Source: Luteimonas fraxinea (lineage in GTDB: Bacteria > Pseudomonadota > Gammaproteobacteria > Xanthomonadales > Xanthomonadaceae). From it: a DNA stretch of 64,000 bases. Shown piece by piece: positions 1 through 7,804 of this stretch. Within the stretch, counting starts at the first letter, position 1. Every line of letters begins with the position of its first letter. Made by a program: the position numbers and the translations under genes. The stretch is from assembly GCF_021233355.1 (NCBI RefSeq), contig NZ_CP089507.1, positions 806,001 through 870,000 on the forward strand, read 5' to 3'. The notes below the pieces were generated by a model. The model did not search any database and was not told the origin of the DNA. It saw only the letters and a program-made list of their open reading frames with translations.

Positions 1-2
1 GT

Positions 3-392
3 CAGTCTTCGCCTGCGATCCGGCCGCTTGCCGAGTTCCTGACGATGGCGCATCCCGTCACCGCGCAGAAGCGTGCGTTGATGCAGGCGCAAGGCGGAAC
101 CCAGAGTGCCTCGGGCGTACAGGTGATGACGATGCGCGGCCCCGATGCAGAAGCCGGCGGCATGTTCTATTCGCAATCGCTGCTGTTCGCCGATTTCCTG
201 ATCGATGCCAGCAGTGATCCACACATCCTGGCGACGATCAGCGCCGCCGTGGCCAGCGGCGTCGAATTCACCGACTGGCTGGCGGCCACTGGCGCGCAGC
301 ACGGCCTGCCGACCGACCTGGCCGACTTACAGGAGGCGTGGAATGCTTGGTGCGACGCACGCGATACAGCCGCGTCCGATCCTGCCGGGTAA
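3..392 (+). CDS. 3' end of an unidentified gene (partial)
   Basis: The frame is open from the first bases of the window, so the gene starts outside it; only the last 129 codons are visible, ending in TAA. An internal ATG at 45 is probably not the real start because the coding frame continues upstream without a stop. The visible part holds a short hydrophobic/aromatic stretch ([14 protein letters not shown]) followed by an acidic helix-like tail ending WNAWCD. This pattern loosely recalls the C-terminal end of secreted peptidase-MA-like or DUF1570 proteins, but I cannot assign a family. It lies 31 bp upstream of kbl on the same strand. Confidence 0.6.
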   Translation, partial: QSSPAIRPLAEFLTMAHPVTAQKRALMQAQGGTQSASGVQVMTMRGPDAEAGGMFYSQSLLFADFLIDASSDPHILATISAAVASGVEFTDWLAATGAQHGLPTDLADLQEAWNAWCDARDTAASDPAG

Positions 393-423
393 AATGGGTA
401 ACCCGCCTTCCGGATCGCCTCGC

Positions 424-1617
424 ATGTCCCTGACCCAGCGCTACGCCGACACCCTCGACGAGATCCGCGACGCCGGGCTGTTCAAGGCCGAGCGCGTGAT
501 CACCGGCCCGCAGTCGGCCGAGATCACCCTCGAAGACGGCCGCACGGTGCTCAACTTCTGCGCCAACAATTACCTGGGCCTCGCCGACCATCCGGACATC
601 ATTGCCGCCGCGAAGAATGCGCTCGATACGCACGGCTTCGGCATGGCGTCGGTGCGCTTCATCTGCGGCACGCAGGATCTGCACAAGCAGCTCGAGCAGA
701 CCATCGCGGACTTCTTCGGCAAGGAGGACACGATTCTCTACGCCGCGTGCTTCGATGCGAACGGTGGCCTGTACGAGCCGCTGCTCGGCGAAGCGGACGC
801 GATCATCTCCGATGCGCTCAACCACGCCTCGATCATCGACGGCATCCGCCTGTGCAAGGCGAAGCGCTACCGCTACGCCAACTGCGACATGGCGGATCTG
901 GAGAAGCAGCTGCAGCAGGCACGCGCCGACGGCGCACGCACCATCCTGATCTCGACCGACGGCGTGTTCTCGATGGACGGCTTCATCGCACCGCTCGATG
1001 AAATCACCACGCTCGCCGCGAAGTACGACGCACTGGTGCACATCGACGAGTGCCACGCGACCGGCTTCCTCGGTGAAACCGGCCGCGGCTCTGCGGAAGT
1101 CAAGGGCGTGCTGGAGAAGATCGACATCGTCACCGGCACGCTCGGCAAAGCGATGGGCGGCGCGCTCGGCGGCTTCACCACGGCCAAGCGCGAAGTCATC
1201 GAACTGCTGCGTCAGCGCTCACGCCCCTACCTGTTCTCGAACTCGCTGCCGCCGCACGTGGTCGCGGCCGGCATCAAGGCGTTCGAGATGCTCGACGCCG
1301 CCGGCGACCTGCGCACGCAGCTGGTCGAGAACACCCGCTACTTCCGCGAGAAGATGACCGCCGCCGGTTTCGACGTGCGCCCCGGCGTGCATCCGATCAG
1401 TCCGGTCATGCTCTACGACGCGAAGCTCGCGCAGCGTTTCGCCGAGCGGCTGCTCGAGGAAGGCATCTACGCGATCGGCTTCTTCTTCCCGGTCGTCGCG
1501 AAGGAGCAGGCGCGCATCCGTACCCAGATCAGCGCCGCGCACACGCGCGAACACCTGGACCGCGCGATCGATGCGTTCACCCGCATCGGTCACGAGCTGG
1601 GCGTGCTGAAGGCCTGA
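424..1617 (+). CDS. kbl: glycine C-acetyltransferase (2-amino-3-ketobutyrate CoA ligase)
   Basis: Cytoplasmic PLP enzyme of threonine catabolism; it joins 2-amino-3-oxobutyrate and CoA to give glycine and acetyl-CoA. The 397-residue product matches the usual length (about 398). The PLP lysine is K242 in [10 protein letters not shown], and the cofactor-binding segments IDECHATG and [10 protein letters not shown] are intact. The ATG at 424 was chosen because the protein then begins with the family N-terminus ([20 protein letters not shown]); the frame is open further upstream but that part has no family resemblance. Its usual partner, threonine dehydrogenase (tdh), is not next to it. An HNH gene follows after 3 bp. 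Confidence 0.96.
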   Translation: MSLTQRYADTLDEIRDAGLFKAERVITGPQSAEITLEDGRTVLNFCANNYLGLADHPDIIAAAKNALDTHGFGMASVRFICGTQDLHKQLEQTIADFFGKEDTILYAACFDANGGLYEPLLGEADAIISDALNHASIIDGIRLCKAKRYRYANCDMADLEKQLQQARADGARTILISTDGVFSMDGFIAPLDEITTLAAKYDALVHIDECHATGFLGETGRGSAEVKGVLEKIDIVTGTLGKAMGGALGGFTTAKREVIELLRQRSRPYLFSNSLPPHVVAAGIKAFEMLDAAGDLRTQLVENTRYFREKMTAAGFDVRPGVHPISPVMLYDAKLAQRFAERLLEEGIYAIGFFFPVVAKEQARIRTQISAAHTREHLDRAIDAFTRIGHELGVLKA

Positions 1618-1620
1618 GCC

Positions 1621-2016
1621 ATGCGCGCCGCGCTGCGACGGCGTCTGCTACTCGCGGCGCAGACTGACGCCCTCGCCGCTCTCGACGACGGCATCTGGTC
1701 GACGCGTTGCCTGCACTGCCGGAGCGCGTTGCAGGTGCGCGACGACGGCGAGCCGCTCGGTCTCGCGACACTGGAGCACGTGGTGCCGCAAGCCTGGTTC
1801 GGCCGACGCGCGGCGTCGGTGTTGACGGCGCAGGTCGGCGACGATGCGGACGATCCACGCAACCTCGCGCTTGCCTGCGCACGCTGCAATCACGACAAGG
1901 GTAAGGGTCACGACGCGCGCGGGCCGGGCGACGTGCGCGCACGCGAAGTCGTCGAAGCCCTGCTCGCGACGCGCCTCAGCCGGTGGCGGGATCCGACGGA
2001 CGCGCCAGCGCGCTGA
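1621..2016 (+). CDS. small HNH endonuclease-family protein
   Basis: A 131-residue protein with a compact HNH zinc-finger nuclease fold. It has C30-x2-C33, then the LEHVVPQ segment with the candidate catalytic H53, then N81 and a second pair C86-x2-C89 followed by NH (CARCNHDKGKG). No DNA-recognition domain is visible, so the substrate is unknown. The ATG lies 3 bp after the kbl stop, suggesting cotranscription. Its last 41 bp overlap the 3' end of the convergent pseudouridine synthase gene. Such orphan HNH proteins are often annotated beside housekeeping genes in xanthomonads; a restriction or defence role is not shown by the sequence. Confidence 0.85.
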   Translation: MRAALRRRLLLAAQTDALAALDDGIWSTRCLHCRSALQVRDDGEPLGLATLEHVVPQAWFGRRAASVLTAQVGDDADDPRNLALACARCNHDKGKGHDARGPGDVRAREVVEALLATRLSRWRDPTDAPAR

Positions 2017-2746
2017 TTTCGCCGGCCTCCAAGGGACGCCACGCGCCCTTGGCCAGATCGCCCAGCGCGAGATCGCCGATCGCGACGCGCACCAGTCGCA
2101 GCACACCCAGATCATGCGCAGCGAGCAGTCGGCGGATCTGCCGGTTGCGACCCTCGTCGAGCACGATTTCCAGCCAGGCGTTGCGCTCGCCCTGACGCAG
2201 AAGACGTGCAGACGCGGCCTGCAGCCGCTCACCCGCGTCGTCGACGCCGAGCACCAGCGCTTCGAGCAAGGCGTCGTCAGGCAGCCCGTCGACCTGCACG
2301 TGATAGGTCTTCTGCGGCCCCTGCTCGGGATCGGTCACCCGTGCAGCCCACGCGGGATCACTGGTGAACAACAGCAGGCCTTCGCTGGCCTTGTCGAGCC
2401 GGCCGACCGGCGCAATCCAGCCCAGATCCGCACCGTCGAAACAACGATAGACCGTGTCGCGGCCGTGTTCGTCGCGCGCCGTGGTGACCAGGCCGCGCGG
2501 CTTGTTGAGTACGAGGTACTGATGCGCGGTTGCGCGCGACGCATCGCCATCGAGCACGATGTTCGACGCGTCCAGTGCCACCGGAAATTCCGGATCGCGC
2601 ACGATCTTGCCGGCAACCCGTACGCGCCCATCGCGCACACGCCGCTCGGCTTCGCTGCGCGAGCACAGCCCGCGCTTCGACAGCACCCGCGCGAGGCCAT
2701 ACCGCGGCGGACGCACGACACGCTTCAAGACGCGGCACCTCGACAT
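1976..2746 (-). CDS. RsuA/RluB/RluE/RluF-family pseudouridine synthase
   Basis: Converts a specific uridine of rRNA to pseudouridine. The N-terminus holds an S4 RNA-binding domain (about residues 15-65: LARVLSKRGLCSRSEAERRV), followed by the catalytic domain with the family motif GRLDKASEGLLLF carrying the catalytic aspartate, and the C-terminal EGRNRQIRRLL segment. With the ATG at 2746 the product is 256 residues. The frame stays open upstream but reads low-complexity Arg/Pro-rich sequence across a stem-loop, so a longer start is unlikely. Which of the RsuA, RluB, RluE or RluF specificities it has cannot be decided here. It converges on and overlaps the HNH gene. Confidence 0.9.
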   Translation of the reverse strand: MSRCRVLKRVVRPPRYGLARVLSKRGLCSRSEAERRVRDGRVRVAGKIVRDPEFPVALDASNIVLDGDASRATAHQYLVLNKPRGLVTTARDEHGRDTVYRCFDGADLGWIAPVGRLDKASEGLLLFTSDPAWAARVTDPEQGPQKTYHVQVDGLPDDALLEALVLGVDDAGERLQAASARLLRQGERNAWLEIVLDEGRNRQIRRLLAAHDLGVLRLVRVAIGDLALGDLAKGAWRPLEAGEISALARPSDPATG

Positions 2747-2751
2747 GCGAA

Positions 2752-2773
2752 CGGCCCGCTTGCGCGGGCCGTC
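2752..2773 (-). terminator. stem-loop downstream of the exported-protein gene
   Basis: Inverted repeat ACGGCCCGC / GCGGGCCGT with a 4-base loop between the stop of the gene at 2805 and the pseudouridine synthase start. No long T tract follows, so it may be a weak terminator or an mRNA-stabilising hairpin. Confidence 0.5.
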
Positions 2774-2804
2774 GTCATACCGTCGATGCTGAGACGCGCA
2801 GCAC

Positions 2805-3305
2805 TCATTCGACGGGCGGGGTCTCGCCGGGCGGTGCGGTTTCCGCCGCGGCCGGTGCAGCCGGCGCGTTCGGATCAGCGCGACGGCTGCCAACCGTGTA
2901 GCCGTTGGCCTTGATCCACGCGTCGAAATCGTCGGCGGTCATGCGCTTGCCGCCCTGGGTCATGTTGAAGCGGTACGGCGTGTTGTCGAACTCGGTCTGC
3001 TTGACGTAGGCAGCAGGATCGTTGGCGCTCACCGCGCCCGCCGCCGGCGCGGCCATCGCGACGTTCTGGCACTTCTCGATCTCGAGACGCAGCACGACCT
3101 GCTCGGCTGACTGCGCCTCGTCATAGGCACGCGCGAGCACCGCGCTTGTACCCAGACGATACGTCGGCGCGGCGAGTTCCGGAGACACGGGCTCGAGCAC
3201 GGTGGCCTGCACGGGACGCGCGGTACGGGTATCGAGGGTGCTGCAGTCAGCGGCATGGCCGGCGAGTGGCAGCACCAGCAGAGGCAACAGGAACAAGGCA
3301 CGCAT
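2805..3305 (-). CDS. exported protein of unknown function
   Basis: A 166-residue product with a clear signal peptide: basic MRA, a leucine-rich core, and a likely cleavage after AGHA. The mature part has two cysteines (in ADCSTLD and EKCQNV), which could form a periplasmic disulfide. A conserved-looking segment follows (YKQTEFDNTPYRF-like region, then KRMTADDFDAWIKANGYTVG), and the end is a disordered Pro/Ala/Glu tail. The ATG at 3305 was chosen because it starts the signal peptide. I do not recognise a named family. It lies downstream of ompA on the same strand but is separated by a terminator, so it is probably transcribed alone. Confidence 0.75.
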   Translation of the reverse strand: MRALFLLPLLVLPLAGHAADCSTLDTRTARPVQATVLEPVSPELAAPTYRLGTSAVLARAYDEAQSAEQVVLRLEIEKCQNVAMAAPAAGAVSANDPAAYVKQTEFDNTPYRFNMTQGGKRMTADDFDAWIKANGYTVGSRRADPNAPAAPAAAETAPPGETPPVE

Positions 3306-3496
3306 GAGAGGCAATCCCCGAGGTCGAATTGGCCTGAAGTGTAGGCGGCAAGTACACGCCATACAAGGGAAAACCGGACATTCGCGCATTCACGCTATCG
3401 CGCGTTCGACGCACCGTTTTGCCGACCATTGTCCCCTGCAGACCTAGATCGCTCGATTGGTCTGCAAACCAAGAAATTCTCAGGCCCCACAAACAG

Positions 3497-3521
3497 AAGG
3501 CCCGGCACGAGGCCGGGCTTT
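3497..3521. terminator. bidirectional-looking terminator after ompA
   Basis: Stem GCCCGGC / GCCGGGC extended by A-T and G-T pairs, loop of five bases, with T-rich flanks on both strands. It lies 23 bp beyond the ompA stop and fits a Rho-independent terminator for that gene. Confidence 0.75.
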
Positions 3522-3543
3522 CTGGTGTCACTACCGGACGTTC

Positions 3544-4617
3544 TTAGTTCTGAACGTTCAGCTCGGTGCGGCGGTTGCGCGCACGGCCTTCCGGGTTGTC
3601 CGAACCATCAGCATTGGTGTTCGGCGCGATCGGGCGGCTTTCGCCGTAACCGGTCGGACCCACCAGACGGTCGGCCATGATGCCGTTGCTGGCGAGGTGG
3701 TCATAGACCGCCTTGGCGCGACGCTCGGACAGACGCTGGTTGTAGGCATCGGTACCGACCGAGTCGGTGTGACCGGCGACTTCAACGCGCAGCTCCGGGT
3801 AACGCTTCAGGATTTCGACGGCTTCGTTGAGGATTGCCACCGCGTCAGGACGCAGCGTCGCACGGTCGAAGTCGAAGTTGACGCCATTCAGATCGATGGT
3901 GATCGGAGCCGGCGGAGCCGGAGCCGGTGCCGGAGCCGGCGGCGGCGGCGGCGGAGCCGGCGGAGCCGGGGGAGCCGGCGGCGGGCCGAGCGGAATCACG
4001 ACACCGACCGAGGCCATCACGTCGCCGAAGTAGCTTTCTTCAGCGTTGTGCGGGTAGCCCGCCCAATCACGCGAACCGTTCGCAGCGACGCTGTTGTCGT
4101 CGAAGTCGGCGCGGTAAGCGATTTCGGCACGCACGGCAACGCGCTTGTCGAAGGTGGTCTGCAGACCGGCACCGACCTTCGCGGCCAGGTTGCCTTCCTT
4201 ACGCTCGCCGGGCGAGTTCGGGCTCGGGAACGCGTCGAACTCTTCTTCCGAACGCTGGTAGCCGACACCGGCCAGCAGGTAGGGATTCCAGCCACGGCCT
4301 TCAGAGATGAAGTGGTAGCGGAAGTCGACCGAGATGCCGTACTGGCTCCAGTTCAGATCGTTGTTGGCGCCTTCGACCGAGCTGTCGAAGCCCGGGTTCT
4401 GGTAGTTCAGCTCACCGTCGATCGACCAGTTGGGGCTGATGAACTTACCCATGCCCAGCGTGACGAACGGGGTGTCGTCGGTGCGGCGATCTTCTGCCTG
4501 GAAGTTGAAGCCCGTCGAACCGGTGAGGTACCAACGGTCGTCGAACTCCTGGGCGCTGGCGTGACCCGCCAGACCAAGACCGCCGAGCAGCGCGGCGCAG
4601 AGGAGTTTCTTGTTCAT
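3544..4617 (-). CDS. OmpA-family outer membrane protein
   Basis: Outer membrane beta-barrel protein that also anchors to peptidoglycan. The 357-residue product has a signal peptide (residues 1-22, ending ASA) and a barrel region (about 28-208) with alternating aromatic strands. A Pro/Ala-only linker follows (211-238), then an OmpA C-terminal domain (about 243-357) with the peptidoglycan-contacting motifs GHTDSVG and ARNRRTEL. A purine-rich AGGAG lies about 10 bases before the ATG. The linker is encoded by a low-complexity GGAGCC-type tract. A terminator follows directly, so the gene is probably monocistronic. The barrel type, and so any porin function, is uncertain. Confidence 0.93.
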   Translation of the reverse strand: MNKKLLCAALLGGLGLAGHASAQEFDDRWYLTGSTGFNFQAEDRRTDDTPFVTLGMGKFISPNWSIDGELNYQNPGFDSSVEGANNDLNWSQYGISVDFRYHFISEGRGWNPYLLAGVGYQRSEEEFDAFPSPNSPGERKEGNLAAKVGAGLQTTFDKRVAVRAEIAYRADFDDNSVAANGSRDWAGYPHNAEESYFGDVMASVGVVIPLGPPPAPPAPPAPPPPPPAPAPAPAPPAPITIDLNGVNFDFDRATLRPDAVAILNEAVEILKRYPELRVEVAGHTDSVGTDAYNQRLSERRAKAVYDHLASNGIMADRLVGPTGYGESRPIAPNTNADGSDNPEGRARNRRTELNVQN

Positions 4618-4934
4618 GTTTTTTCAGCTCCTAGAAAAGGGGGAATGCGTCGTGGCATCGGATGAGGCGTCAAACGCAAACGCCTTGCACATAGCCTAAA
4701 GTCAGCAGCGTGAAGACGTTGTTAACGCTAACATAACGGTTGAGAGCTTCCTACACCAACCTGGCCGGGTATTCATCTTGGCTTTGGTTTGGTCAGGAAC
4801 CTCAACGCGGCGGAATTGTCGTGAAGACGATGTGCGCGTGGCGTCAAGAACGTGCGGCGCTCTTAACCGTCGCTTTATGTGGAATTGACGTTTCCGCATT
4901 CCCGCCTGCGTGCGGCTTAACGATTATCTGCTGG
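4618..4934. other. intergenic region between ompA and the LysR-type gene
   Basis: About 317 bp upstream of ompA and downstream of the LysR-type gene (both minus strand). It is richer in A+T than its surroundings, particularly around 4700-4750 (GTTAACGCTAACATAACGG), as expected for the ompA promoter region. I could not assign convincing -35 and -10 boxes and found no small gene. Confidence 0.5.
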
Positions 4935-5846
4935 TTACGTGTGCCAGTGCGGCGTCGATCCGAATTCCGTTTGCAGGAATGAAACGAATACACGCGTGCG
5001 CGGGGGCACGAATATGCGATCGGGCATCACCGCGTGAATGCCGGTTTCCGGTGGCGCATGGCCCGGAAGCACCCGCACAAGGCGCCCTGCCCTTAGATCG
5101 CCCGCCACATGCCACAGCGCATGCATCGCGATGCCCGCCCCTTCCAGCGCTGCGTCACGCAGCACTTCACCGAGATTGCTTTCCAGTGGCCCGGTCACGG
5201 TAATGGTCGTCTCGCCGCCTGCGCCGTCGAGCAGTTGCCAACGATCCTGACGGCCACGACTGCCGACGAGCACCAGGCAATCGTGCGCAGCGAGATCGTC
5301 TGGTGCTGCAGGGATGCCGCGACGGGCCAGGTAATCGGGCGACGCGACGAGGACGCGCGGATTGGCTGCGATCTGACGTCCGACGAGCTGCGAGTCATCG
5401 AGATCGCCGATCCTGATCGCGAGATCGAAGCCTTCACGCACGAGATCGACCTGCTGGTCACTCATGTGCACGCTGAGTTGCAGGCCGGGATGCGCGGCGA
5501 GAAAGCGCGGCAGGCGCGGCGAGATGTGCTGGCGGCCGAACGACGCCGACATCGTGACCCGCAGCGTGCCGCCGACCGCCTGGCCGCCGCTTTCGCGCAG
5601 GCTGCCGGCGAGGCCGTCGAGTGCTTCGACCAGCGTGCGTCCCTCGCCGGCCAGTCGCAGGCCTTCAGGCGTGGGATGCAGACGCCGCATGGTCCGGTGC
5701 AGCAGCCGCACGCCCAGTGCGTCCTCGAGCCGCTTCAGACGCTGGCTCGCCAGGGCCGGCGACAGATCGAGGCTGCGCGCGGCGGCGCTGATCGACCCCG
5801 TGTCGAGCACGCGCAGGAACAGGGCGATGTCGCCGATCCGGTCCAT
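4935..5846 (-). CDS. LysR-type transcriptional regulator
   Basis: A 303-residue DNA-binding regulator. Residues 1-60 form the winged helix-turn-helix (FLRVLDTGSISAAARSLDLSPALASQRLKRLE), and residues 90-295 form the periplasmic-binding-protein-like effector domain (GTLRVTMSASFGRQHISP onward). The subgroup resembles CrgA/AaeR-like regulators that control adjacent redox enzymes. It is transcribed divergently from the alcohol dehydrogenase-like gene, with 105 bp between start codons, so that gene is the natural target candidate. A short inverted repeat touches its own start codon and may mediate autoregulation. The inducer is unknown. Confidence 0.93.
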   Translation of the reverse strand: MDRIGDIALFLRVLDTGSISAAARSLDLSPALASQRLKRLEDALGVRLLHRTMRRLHPTPEGLRLAGEGRTLVEALDGLAGSLRESGGQAVGGTLRVTMSASFGRQHISPRLPRFLAAHPGLQLSVHMSDQQVDLVREGFDLAIRIGDLDDSQLVGRQIAANPRVLVASPDYLARRGIPAAPDDLAAHDCLVLVGSRGRQDRWQLLDGAGGETTITVTGPLESNLGEVLRDAALEGAGIAMHALWHVAGDLRAGRLVRVLPGHAPPETGIHAVMPDRIFVPPRTRVFVSFLQTEFGSTPHWHT

Positions 5847-5847
5847 C

Positions 5848-5861
5848 GATTCAAAAGAATC
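5848..5861. promoter_or_regulatory. candidate LysR-type operator
   Basis: Perfect inverted repeat GATTC-AAAA-GAATC beginning 2 bp upstream of the LysR-type start codon. Its size fits a LysR half-site pair, and it is placed where binding would repress the regulator itself. Inference from position and symmetry only. Confidence 0.4.
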
Positions 5862-5951
5862 CCTTGAAGGTGATTGGCGATCCTATCGCTGTTCGACCGG
5901 AACGCGTGGGGTCGACAATGCGCAGGCCGCTTCACTCTTCAAGGACTCCGC

Positions 5952-6971
5952 ATGAAAGCCGTCGCCCTGACCCGCTATCTCCCGATCGACGATCCGCAGT
6001 CGCTGCAGGATGTCGAACTCGATCTGCCCGAGCCCGGCCCGCATGACCTGCGCGTGCGCGTCGAGGCGGTTTCAGTGAATCCGGTCGACACCAAGGTGCG
6101 TGCGCCGAAGCCGCAGACCGAAGCGAATCCGAAGGTGCTCGGTTACGACGCGGCCGGCGTGGTCGACGCCATCGGCAACGAGGTCACCGGTTTCGAGGTG
6201 GGCGACGCCGTTTATTACGCTGGCGACATCACCCGTCCCGGCAGCAACGCCGAATTCCAGCTCGTCGACGCGCGCATCGCCGCGAAGAAGCCGAATTCGC
6301 TGGACTTCGCCCAGGCCGCCGCCCTGCCCCTGACCGCGATCACCGCGTGGGAGCTGCTGTTCCAGCGCATGCCTTTCGATATCGACGGGGACGGCGCCGG
6401 CAAGACGCTGCTGGTCATCGCCGGCGCCGGCGGTGTCGGGTCGATCGCGATCCAGCTCGCGAAGCTGGCCGGCTTCACCGTGATCGCGACCGCGTCGCGC
6501 ATGGAGACCATCGCGTGGTGCCGGATCATGGGCGCCGACCATGTCATCGACCACCGCGAGGATCTCGCGCCGCAGCTCCAGGCGCTCGGATTCGAGACCG
6601 TCGACGCTGCGCTCAATCTCGCCGACACCGACCGCTACTGGACCGCGCTGGGCGAACTGCTCGCGCCGCTGGGTCATGTCGGCCTGATCGTGGAGCCGGC
6701 CGGCGCGCTGAAGATCGGCGATCCCTACAAGGCCAAGAGCATCGGCATTCATTGGGAAATGATGTTCGCGCGGCCGCGCTTCCGTACCGCCGACATGGAC
6801 GAGCAGGGCAGGATTCTCGCGCGTGTCGCGGAACTGATCGACACCGGTTCGCTGCGCGGCACGCTGTCGGACATGCTCTCGCCAATCAACGCGGAGACCC
6901 TGCGCGAAGCGCATCGCCGTCTCGAATCCGGCAGCACGATCGGCAAGGTGGTGGTCGCCGGCTGGGCATGA
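5952..6971 (+). CDS. zinc-type alcohol dehydrogenase-like (MDR) oxidoreductase
   Basis: A medium-chain dehydrogenase/reductase of 339 residues. The N-terminal GroES-like domain spans roughly 1-125. The nucleotide-binding Rossmann domain follows, with the glycine motif AGAGGVGSIAIQLAKLAG, typical of NADPH-dependent quinone reductase-like members. The cysteine/histidine ligands of true zinc alcohol dehydrogenases are not evident, so it is probably a zinc-independent reductase despite the usual family name. The ATG at 5952 starts the conserved MKAVALTRY N-terminus. It is divergent from a LysR-type gene that may control it. A terminator follows at 7012. The substrate is unknown. Confidence 0.9.
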   Translation: MKAVALTRYLPIDDPQSLQDVELDLPEPGPHDLRVRVEAVSVNPVDTKVRAPKPQTEANPKVLGYDAAGVVDAIGNEVTGFEVGDAVYYAGDITRPGSNAEFQLVDARIAAKKPNSLDFAQAAALPLTAITAWELLFQRMPFDIDGDGAGKTLLVIAGAGGVGSIAIQLAKLAGFTVIATASRMETIAWCRIMGADHVIDHREDLAPQLQALGFETVDAALNLADTDRYWTALGELLAPLGHVGLIVEPAGALKIGDPYKAKSIGIHWEMMFARPRFRTADMDEQGRILARVAELIDTGSLRGTLSDMLSPINAETLREAHRRLESGSTIGKVVVAGWA

Positions 6972-7011
6972 CCCGCACGGTTTGATGCTGCAATACTGTC
7001 GTTTCGATTAG

Positions 7012-7041
7012 ACGTCCGGTCCACTCAGGGCCGGACGTTTC
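7012..7041 (+). terminator. terminator after the MDR oxidoreductase gene
   Basis: Perfect inverted repeat ACGTCCGG / CCGGACGT with an 11-base loop, followed by TTTCTCG, 41 bp after the stop codon. Confidence 0.65.
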
Positions 7042-7065
7042 TCGTAATCGCCTTTGGATCCCCGG

Positions 7066-7687
7066 ATGCACGCAGTCCTTCCGTCGCGCGTCGAACGCCT
7101 AGTGCGTTTGCTGACCGGCCTGTTCTTCTACGGCATCGGCATCAGCCTGATGGTCCGTGCCGGCATCGGGCGTCGCGCCCTGGGACGTGCTGACCCAAGG
7201 CATCTCCGTGCAGAGCGGCCTGTCGTTCGGTCTGGTGACGAACCTGATCGGCATCGGCGTGCTCGTGCTGTGGCTGCCGCTTCGGCAGAAGCCGGGCCTC
7301 GGCACGCTGCTGAATGTTCTGCTGATCGGCCCGAGCGCGCAGCTCGGGCTGTGGCTGCTGCCCGACATACATGGCGTCGTGCTGCAGGTCTGCGTGTTCG
7401 CCGCAGGCCTGCTGCTGCTCGCACTGGCGACGGGGCTCTACATCGGCGCGCAGTTCGGCGCCGGGCCACGCGATGGACTCATGACCGGCCTGCACGCACG
7501 GACCGGCGTGCCGATCTGGATCGCGAGAACGCTCGTCGAAGCGCTGGTGCTGACCACCGGCTGGTGGCTGGGCGGCAATGTCGGCTGGGGCACGCTGGCA
7601 TTCGCGTTGCTGATCGGCCCGCTGTGCGGCCGCACCCTGCCGCTGTTCGCACCGCGCAGCGTGGCGCCGCCAATCGCACCGCTTTAA
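7066..7687 (+). pseudogene. YczE/YitT-like membrane protein gene, frameshifted
   Basis: Reading from the ATG at 7066 gives a membrane-protein start (LLTGLFFYGIGISLMVRAGIG) that then goes out of frame. From about 7170 the next frame over continues the same family without a gap (APWDVLTQGISVQSGLSFG, then three or four more hydrophobic helices, ending at 7687). Removing one G from the GGG at 7168-7170 would restore AGIGVAPWDV, the usual family motif, and give about 206 residues. The family is integral-membrane and of poorly known function. This is either a true inactivating insertion or a sequencing error; the sequence alone cannot tell. Confidence 0.75.
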
Positions 7688-7804
7688 TTCCGGTGCGGTC
7701 TGCATCGCGACCTGCAGGACTTCAACCAGCCGCTCTCCGCAGAACTCAGCCGTGATGGACGCGTGCCGTTTCCACGCGTCTTCACCGCGGCGACGCGGCC
7801 GCGA

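Noticed and set aside
3900..3990. GGAGCC-type tandem repeat considered as a microsatellite or CRISPR-like array
   Set aside because: It encodes the Pro/Ala linker of the OmpA protein and has no spacer structure.
7688..7804. Search for a JetD/MksG gene next to mksB
   Set aside because: Only 117 bp of non-coding sequence before a convergent gene; none present in the window.
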